Assembly: GCA_030635565.1 (NCBI GenBank)
Contig: DAOVYP010000033.1
Span: 1 to 11,608 of the forward strand
Source of the DNA: Spirochaeta sp.
GTDB taxonomy: Bacteria; Spirochaetota; Spirochaetia; DSM-2461
DNA length: 11,608 bases
Direction: 5' to 3'
Part shown: piece by piece, positions 7,293 through 11,608 of the stretch
Layout of the letters: each line of letters starts with the position of its first letter
How positions within the stretch are numbered: the first letter of the stretch is position 1
Notes under the pieces: model-generated
The model's input: the letters and a program-made list of their open reading frames with translations, nothing else
Database searches by the model: none
Told to the model about the DNA's origin: nothing
Position numbers and translations under genes: made by a program

Positions 7293-7652
7293 TTATATTT
7301 TCTCAAGGGTATCGATTGTTTTATCAGAATCTATATTGCCCGTATTGACAGTGCTTTTAGGCTCAAACATAAGCACATGGACTTCAGTTTCTGCCACCGG
7401 CATATGATCTACGCCTTTTGGAATTATATAAAACTCTCCTGCGTTCAGCTCGATATCACCTTCTCGCAGTTTAATTGTGAGTTTACCTTTCACCACCATG
7501 AAAAACTCATCTTCATCTTCATGATTATGCCAAACAAACTCTCCTTTCAATTTTGCTAATTTTACATACTGGTTATTGAGCTCACCTACTATTTTGGGGT
7601 CCCAGTAGCTCTTAAACAGAGAAAACTTCTCAGCAATGTTAACTTTACTCAT
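7293..7652 (-). CDS. Small single-domain cupin
   Basis: The product has 119 residues and one cupin barrel. Cupin motif 1 is clear: GEFVWHNHEDEDEFFMVVKG with H42, H44 and E49. Motif 2 is GEFYIIPKGVDHMPVA with H83. These four residues form the usual metal site, so a metal-bound cupin is expected. Such small cupins include dioxygenases, isomerases and binding proteins, and the sequence does not decide among them. TGGTGGA upstream of the ATG at 7652 may act as the ribosome binding site. The start overlaps the end of a short upstream reading frame (ATGA). Base composition is clearly lower in GC than in the genes before 7141, which suggests acquisition. Convergence with a particular pathway is not visible. 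Confidence 0.85.
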   Translation of the reverse strand: MSKVNIAEKFSLFKSYWDPKIVGELNNQYVKLAKLKGEFVWHNHEDEDEFFMVVKGKLTIKLREGDIELNAGEFYIIPKGVDHMPVAETEVHVLMFEPKSTVNTGNIDSDKTIDTLEKI

Positions 7653-7774
7653 TTATTCCACCATATACCTTTGTTTTTGATTTCATCGACTCTGGTACTT
7701 GAATCCAAGATCACACCATCAATCAAGCCGCTCTTAGTTTTGTGAATTTTATCACACTTCGGGTTTTGGCAATC
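7649..7774 (-). pseudogene. Short orphan reading frame ending in the cupin start (possible gene remnant)
   Basis: An open frame of 41 codons runs between the dioxygenase stop and the cupin. Its TGA (7651-7649) overlaps the cupin ATG as ATGA. The peptide begins DCQNPKCDKIHKTK and ends VDEIKNKGIWWNK. It has balanced, protein-like composition, with a CxxxxC pair near its start, and no ATG. A TTG or GTG inside it could serve as a start. It may be the C-terminal remnant of a lost gene or a small translationally coupled peptide. I do not recognise a family. Confidence 0.3.
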
Positions 7775-7780
7775 TCAAAA

Positions 7781-8593
7781 TCACCACAGAAAGGCACATG
7801 TCTTTTTCCCAATTACCTTGTCGTCAAATACAAGCGCGGCAGTAGAGTTGGACATCCCGTAACATACATGTAACGGCAGTAAATGTTCCTCTCTGGGGTG
7901 ACAATACCTCGCAAAAGGGGCCTTACTCCATTCTATCAGCCTTGTTTCCCGGTTTTTATCTGAAATATCATCATTTGTACAAGTATCAATAAGCCAATGT
8001 TCAAATGCTTCATTCTTCGTATCTGGTGCATCCGTAGATTTAGAAAAGAATGCTTTAAGATTATGAAACGAAAAACCGGAACCGATTATAAGTATCTTTT
8101 CTTTTCTTAAGTCTGTCAGGGCTTTGCCGATTTTAATGTGTGTTTCCGGATCTAAAGTGTTAACCAGCGATATTTGGACACAAGGAATTGCGGCATCCGG
8201 GAACATGATTTTTAACGGCACATATAAACCATGATCAAATCCGCGTTTGTCATCCAGTCTTGATTCGATACCACTATCCTGCAAGAAGTTATAAATCTTA
8301 ATCGCAAGAATCGGGTCACCATGTACCGGGTATTCAATTTCATATGCTTCATCAGGAAAGCCGAAATAATCATATATTATGGGAGGATTTTCCCCGTTTG
8401 TTATGGTTACTTTGTCTTCTTCCCAATGAGCACTTATAATTAATATTGCTGATGGCTGACTCAGGGCAGGCGTTACCCTTTGAAGGAAATCTATCAAATT
8501 TTGATGACCTTCATCTCCAAGCAAGGGTAAAGGCCCTCCACCATGGGGAATAAATAAAACAGAACTCAGCTTGTCATTTATTTCTCTTCTCAT
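7781..8593 (-). CDS. LigB/DODA-type extradiol ring-cleavage dioxygenase family protein
   Basis: The product has 270 residues, a normal length for the stand-alone LigB family (DOPA 4,5-dioxygenase/YgiD type). These enzymes use one metal ion and O2 to open catechol-type rings. Expected features are present: the first ligand H17 in SVLFIPHGGGPLPLLG, the second H56 in ILIISAHWEED, an active-site GFDHGLYVPLKIMFPDA with H121, SGFSFHNL with H177, and a C-terminal CHPREEHLLPLHVC with H232, H237 and H242. The frame is intact. The ATG at 8593 has only a weak ribosome binding site. The gene is AT-rich compared with bases 1-7141. The upstream hydrolase is 156 bp away, so a shared operon is possible but not shown. 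The true substrate is unknown. An O2-using enzyme near an AOR suggests either a facultative lifestyle, a foreign origin, or a detoxifying role. Confidence 0.87.
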   Translation of the reverse strand: MRREINDKLSSVLFIPHGGGPLPLLGDEGHQNLIDFLQRVTPALSQPSAILIISAHWEEDKVTITNGENPPIIYDYFGFPDEAYEIEYPVHGDPILAIKIYNFLQDSGIESRLDDKRGFDHGLYVPLKIMFPDAAIPCVQISLVNTLDPETHIKIGKALTDLRKEKILIIGSGFSFHNLKAFFSKSTDAPDTKNEAFEHWLIDTCTNDDISDKNRETRLIEWSKAPFARYCHPREEHLLPLHVCYGMSNSTAALVFDDKVIGKKTCAFLW

Positions 8594-8642
8594 ATTTATT
8601 TACTCGTATATCGAATAACGCTAACGTATTTGAACCGAATTG

Positions 8643-8663
8643 CCGGGGTATTCCCGACCCCGG
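8643..8663. other. GC-rich hairpin between hydrolase and dioxygenase genes
   Basis: CCGGGGT (8643-8649) and ACCCCGG (8657-8663) form a perfect 7-bp stem with a 7-nt loop. It lies between the hydrolase stop and the dioxygenase start. The minus-strand side, where it would end hydrolase transcripts, has no T-tract after the stem. It may be a transcription attenuator or an RNA-stabilising hairpin. Confidence 0.4.
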
Positions 8664-8749
8664 TCTTTCTCCATATTCGAATCATATAGCATAGCTGCCG
8701 CGGATCACACAGCATCCACAGTCCGTACCAGCGTATTATCAGGTTGCCC

Positions 8750-9634
8750 TTACTGATTCTTGTCTAAAAGCCATGAGTGAACTTCGGAAATCCGGCTGAC
8801 TACCGGAGTGATATGTCCGTCGCCAGAAAGGATTCGAGCATCGACACCGGGAATACAGCCGGCCAGCCACTCCCCATGGGAATACGGAACAAAGCGATCT
8901 TGCTTACCATGCAGCAGCATAACGGGAATATGAATCTGCTCCAAATCAAAACCCCAGGACTTTGTGAAAGCAATGTCATCCTCAACCCAGCCGTCACGCT
9001 GTACCTTGATTCCCTCATTTATATTGTTTACCAGGTCGGCGACAAATGCCCCTGTGAGCACATCAGCATCGACCGGGCTTAGAAGAGAGCGTAATGCTTG
9101 AAGAAGTGACTCGGGATCAGCAGTCAATAGACCTGGAGCCTCTGCTTCGATGAAACGTTCCAGTACATCTCTCCCTTCGATTGCAGCACCAAACTCTGCA
9201 ATATTGCTTTCACCCATCCCAGCCAGCCAGTCAAGTTCAACAGCCTCGTAAGGCGCTGGTGAGGCGAGTACAGCAACTGCAAAAACCCGATCCGGTTGGA
9301 GAGCTGCACAAGCAAGCGCATGCGGACCTCCTCCGGAATGACCCCAAACAGCCAGCCGGTCCAAATCAAGCGTATTCGCGATAGCGACAACATCATCAGC
9401 AGCACTGGCCACAGAACGTCCGGGAAATGCTGTTGAGCCACCGTATCCTGGTCGATCATAACCGATCAAACGAATACCTCGGGACAGTGCATCCTCAATC
9501 CATTTTGAATTCAGTAATCTCGAGCCTGGCGTTCCACTATGCACAATGACAGGTACCCCGTCCGGCTTGCCCACCTCAAATATTCGGATCTCGCGCCCAC
9601 TCCCTGTCATGACAGTGCGCTCCTGGTTTTCCAT
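8750..9634 (-). CDS. Alpha/beta hydrolase
   Basis: The product has 294 residues with a complete alpha/beta-hydrolase catalytic set: the nucleophile S100 in VWGHSGGGPHALA, the acid D246 in LLHGKQDRFVP, and H274 in GDGHITPV. The oxyanion-hole strand is VIVHSGTPGSRLL (30-41), followed by GYDRPGYGGS. There is no signal peptide, so it is cytoplasmic. A strong AGGAGG (9647-9642) lies 7 nt before the ATG. The gene starts 56 bp after the end of the six-helix membrane protein, and the two probably form one operon. The substrate cannot be read from sequence; esterase, lactonase or C-C bond hydrolase activities are all possible. The last would pair with the extradiol dioxygenase downstream, but the HSGTPGS motif is not specific for meta-cleavage hydrolases. 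Confidence 0.9.
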   Translation of the reverse strand: MENQERTVMTGSGREIRIFEVGKPDGVPVIVHSGTPGSRLLNSKWIEDALSRGIRLIGYDRPGYGGSTAFPGRSVASAADDVVAIANTLDLDRLAVWGHSGGGPHALACAALQPDRVFAVAVLASPAPYEAVELDWLAGMGESNIAEFGAAIEGRDVLERFIEAEAPGLLTADPESLLQALRSLLSPVDADVLTGAFVADLVNNINEGIKVQRDGWVEDDIAFTKSWGFDLEQIHIPVMLLHGKQDRFVPYSHGEWLAGCIPGVDARILSGDGHITPVVSRISEVHSWLLDKNQ

Positions 9635-9690
9635 TTTAAGACCTCCTCACTATATTCCGAGGTAACTCACCGGTTAGCCATCTAATAATT

Positions 9691-10380
9691 TTACTTTGTG
9701 TTCTTCTCTTTATGTCTCAGCATTACCACCCCCATCCCAATCAGCCATACTGCAAAAGCGGCAAAATTAATCAGGACAAGGGCTGTCCTCTCAGCTTGCC
9801 ATGGGTAAGCCTTCAACCATTCTTCTACACCAACCAGCCCTCCTGCTAACGCAACCCAACTCAGCCACTTTGGAATCTTTGATGATTTCAACCCAAACAA
9901 CCCAAACAACGCCATGGCCACGCCCAGGGTCAGCCATGATGCGAGTACTACCATAACCTCAAATAAGATCTTCCGAAGATATTCCGCCCCATAAAGCGCA
10001 TCCAGCGAAACCCCCTGCGTATATAGCGGGCCGAGCTGGTATGGACCTGCCAGACTAAACACATACGAGACGCTCAAGAGGACCACCCCAATCTCCATTA
10101 TAAATAATGGTACGAGCGAATGGGAGCCTACTCCCCGCATCAGTCGGTATATACCTATCGAAGCAATCGCGACCAACAGGCCACCATATATATTCAGCCA
10201 TCCGTTCATCAGGACCGCATTCGGGGTTGATGCAATGGCGTCTAATGATTCAGCAGGATCAAGACTCCCCAGACCTGGTGCAACCTCCATAAACATGCCA
10301 CCGAAGTTGGCAGCCAGGATGAGCAACGTCCCGGCAATCGCAGAAGCGGCAGATATCCTGTACAACACTTTATCAGACAT
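9691..10380 (-). CDS. Six-helix integral membrane protein of unknown function
   Basis: The product has 229 residues. The ATG at 10380 has a strong AGGAGG (10391-10386) 5 nt upstream. About six hydrophobic segments are visible: 9-31, 54-79, 87-111, 136-165, 170-188 and 200-222. There is a long extracytoplasmic-type loop after the first (MEVAPGLGSLDPAESLDAIASTPN) and a basic C-terminal tail (RHKEKNTK) that should face the cytoplasm. The layout resembles DUF4386-like small membrane proteins, but I cannot assign it firmly. No catalytic or transport motif stands out. It is probably co-transcribed with the alpha/beta hydrolase that starts 56 bp further on, so a link between the two products is likely, though its nature is unknown. 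Confidence 0.78.
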   Translation of the reverse strand: MSDKVLYRISAASAIAGTLLILAANFGGMFMEVAPGLGSLDPAESLDAIASTPNAVLMNGWLNIYGGLLVAIASIGIYRLMRGVGSHSLVPLFIMEIGVVLLSVSYVFSLAGPYQLGPLYTQGVSLDALYGAEYLRKILFEVMVVLASWLTLGVAMALFGLFGLKSSKIPKWLSWVALAGGLVGVEEWLKAYPWQAERTALVLINFAAFAVWLIGMGVVMLRHKEKNTK

Positions 10381-10396
10381 ATATTCCTCCTACAGC

Positions 10397-10506
10397 GTTA
10401 TCATAATACAGATTTCAGCAGCAGCTGGCTGCCTGACGCAAGGCATGAGTGGTTTTGAAATCGCCTGCTTTTCAAAACCTTCTCGATACCCTTGTTTGCT
10501 GATAAC
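10397..10506. repeat. Nested inverted repeats between methyltransferase remnant and membrane-protein gene
   Basis: Outer arms GTTATCA (10397-10403) and TGATAAC (10500-10506) enclose a perfect 10-bp hairpin, GGTTTTGAAA (10451-10460) with TTTCAAAACC (10470-10479) and a 9-nt loop. A small GCCT/AGGC stem (10431-10444) is also present. The region follows the methyltransferase remnant on the minus strand and may terminate its transcript, or may be a mobile-element or recombination-site relic. The outer arms have the wrong polarity for an attC site. Confidence 0.45.
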
Positions 10507-10510
10507 CAAT

Positions 10511-11135
10511 TTATTTTTTACAAAACTTGAAAGCAAGAACGAAATTTCTTTCTGGATTTTTATATTTTATATACCCAATTTTCTGAGTATTAATTTTATT
10601 AAGCAAATATGATGCTATAATTGATTTGAAAAACCCATTTTTTATTGGAACCCAGTAAAGCCGCCAAACTCTTCTCAGAACATATATATACAGTATTTCA
10701 CCTTTCTTAACCGCACTATATAAATTTACTGCTGCTTTATCGTGATTGTTCCAATTATGAAGCAATAAATTGAATAAACCAAATCAAATTCGCCTAATGA
10801 ATGAATTTTTCATCTTCAACTTCACCGACAACAATTTTAATAAGGTTATCCAATGTATTTTCAGTAACATATTCTCGTCCCACAGTAACCATATCTGGTA
10901 TTAATTCTAAAGCAGTTATTTCAACTTCAGGATAAGTTCGAGCGATTTCAACCGTCAAAATACCAGGCCCTGCACCAACCTCAAGATATTTGCCTTTAAT
11001 ATCAAGAGATTGAAGGTTTGCAAGGAATACCTTGTATCTCATCATAGATTTCTTTGCACTTTCAGCATACTTCCTGGCGTTATCGATGTTAGAAAAGAAT
11101 TCGTTTTAGCTGGATTCAGCTACTCTTTTAAACAT
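10511..11135 (-). pseudogene. Class I SAM-dependent methyltransferase, decayed
   Basis: The remains of a methyltransferase of about 208 residues can be read across three breaks. The ATG at 11135 (AAGGA upstream) opens MFKRVAESS, then TAA at 11108-11106 interrupts the frame. In the same frame follows NEFFSNIDNARKYAES, then the SAM-binding motif I KYLEVGAGPGILTVEIA and ALELIPDMV, up to DEKFIH and a TAG at 10796-10794. A one-base deletion there would restore GEFDLVYS (10794-10771), a typical methyltransferase strand. A second one-base deletion near 10766 leads to LLHNWNNHDKAAVNLYSAVKKGEILYIYVLRRVW and the C-terminal strand region, ending at 10511. All three parts lie in order and together form one class I methyltransferase. 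The DNA is very AT-rich. The substrate is unknown. Reading each part as a separate small gene would be misleading. Confidence 0.85.
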
Positions 11136-11180
11136 AGGTAAATTCCTTAATATACCTTATACGGTTTTAATATTGGAAAG

Positions 11181-11309
11181 TAACGCCCGAATAACATGCA
11201 GACTCGTTCCGAAGCGAAGCGAAAGAATTTGGCGGTGTATTTGCACCGAAACGAAGTGTAGCAGCAGATACTCTGACAAAAAATATTTGTCTTGTTCATT
11301 GGCTTGTTA
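11181..11309 (-). mobile_element. attC-like integron recombination site (129 bp)
   Basis: Read on the minus strand, the element begins TAACAAGCCAATGAAC (from 11309) and ends TTATTCGGGCGTTA (to 11181). TAACAA at one end and CGGGCGTTA at the other are the hallmark boundary sequences of cassette attC sites, and the end arms are imperfect inverted repeats of each other. The centre has CGGTG/CACCG around CAAATA and two related CTTCG(T/C)TTCGG blocks. The length is like that of the long Vibrio cholerae repeats. The position is right for a cassette: it starts 13 bp after the hydrolase stop and ends 45 bp before the start of the next gene. A side hairpin, GACAAA/TTTGTC (11275-11291), is not typical. 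No integrase gene is in the window. Confidence 0.5.
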
Positions 11310-11322
11310 TGGACTCATTCCA

Positions 11323-11608
11323 CTAAATCTTATTCTCCAAAACATCATCACAGAAGGATTTTATATGTTCATAAAAAGTCCTTTTATAATTACTGATGAT
11401 GTTGTTATGGCCAGCACCTGGGATAATTACCAATCTTGTTGGAGCCTTTGCAGATCTCTCCAGTGCCATACCCATTTCTATAGGTAGTACTTCATCAGAG
11501 TCACCATGAATAATCAGGATAGGGAAGGTCAACCCAGCAATTTTCTCTTTGTTGTTGAAAGGATTGCCGATGAAAGGAGCCACGTAACTCATTCCAGCAT
11601 TTCTGGCA
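11323..11608 (-). CDS. Alpha/beta hydrolase, C-terminal part (runs off the window)
   Basis: The frame is open to the right edge (…ARNAG before the first visible Met at 11592), so this is the last 94 or so codons of a longer gene. It contains the catalytic acid in ILIIHGDSDEVLPIEMG and the catalytic histidine in VIIPGAGHNNI, with the usual spacing for the C-terminal third of an alpha/beta hydrolase. It somewhat resembles the BEM46/YfhR-like group, but the nucleophile region is outside the window. The ATG at 11592 is internal and not the true start. The gene is directly followed by the attC-like site, as a cassette gene would be. The intact state of the rest cannot be judged. Confidence 0.85.
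   Translation of the reverse strand, partial: ARNAGMSYVAPFIGNPFNNKEKIAGLTFPILIIHGDSDEVLPIEMGMALERSAKAPTRLVIIPGAGHNNIISNYKRTFYEHIKSFCDDVLENKI

Noticed and set aside
8594..8749. Possible second attC site between the alpha/beta hydrolase and the dioxygenase (TAACGCTAACG at 8615 on the plus strand)
   Set aside because: One end resembles an attC boundary, but the partner end near 8740 (GGTTG) does not pair convincingly.
10794..11108. Stop-codon recoding (TAG at 10796 and TAA at 11108) in the methyltransferase
   Set aside because: After the TAG the frame does not continue the methyltransferase; only a frame change restores it, so decay explains the data better.
1..11608. CRISPR array, rRNA or tRNA genes
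   Set aside because: I saw no regularly spaced direct repeats and no tRNA or rRNA signature on either strand.

Overview
The window looks like the chromosome of an anaerobic or microaerophilic Gram-negative bacterium. A tungsten/iron-sulfur aldehyde:ferredoxin oxidoreductase (AOR) points to anaerobic metabolism, and two proteins with N-terminal signal peptides fit a Gram-negative envelope. Desulfobacterota or Spirochaetota would fit, but I cannot name a genus. Bases 1-7141 are GC-rich with a uniform style. From about 7290 to the end the DNA is visibly more AT-rich and uneven, and every gene lies on the minus strand, which suggests an accessory block.

GC-rich half. The window opens inside the C-terminus of glutamine-dependent NAD+ synthetase (nadE, +). 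Facing it is a secreted START-like lipid-binding protein (-). Divergent from that gene, across a short promoter region, is an 804-residue AOR whose C-terminus carries an apparent SCP2 lipid-binding domain. A 22-bp perfect inverted repeat follows the AOR. Next come a VapBC-type toxin-antitoxin pair (-) with a perfect 18-bp palindrome over its promoter, a large exported DUF4139 protein (-), and a small SEC-C zinc-motif protein (-).

AT-rich half (all minus strand, read from right to left). A truncated alpha/beta hydrolase enters from the right edge. It is followed 13 bp after its stop by a 129-bp element whose ends look like an integron attC site. Then comes a class I SAM methyltransferase gene broken by an early stop and two frameshifts. 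After it lie a six-helix membrane protein and an alpha/beta hydrolase (a likely operon), a LigB/DODA-type extradiol dioxygenase, a short orphan reading frame and a small cupin. The attC-like site, single orientation, uneven base composition and gene decay together suggest a relic gene-cassette array or similar acquired block. No integrase or transposase is visible.

The most interesting points are the AOR-SCP2 fusion next to a START-domain protein (a possible lipid-aldehyde theme), the attC-like element, the clearly decayed methyltransferase, the 22-bp inverted repeat, and two promoters placed so that their mRNAs would be leaderless.
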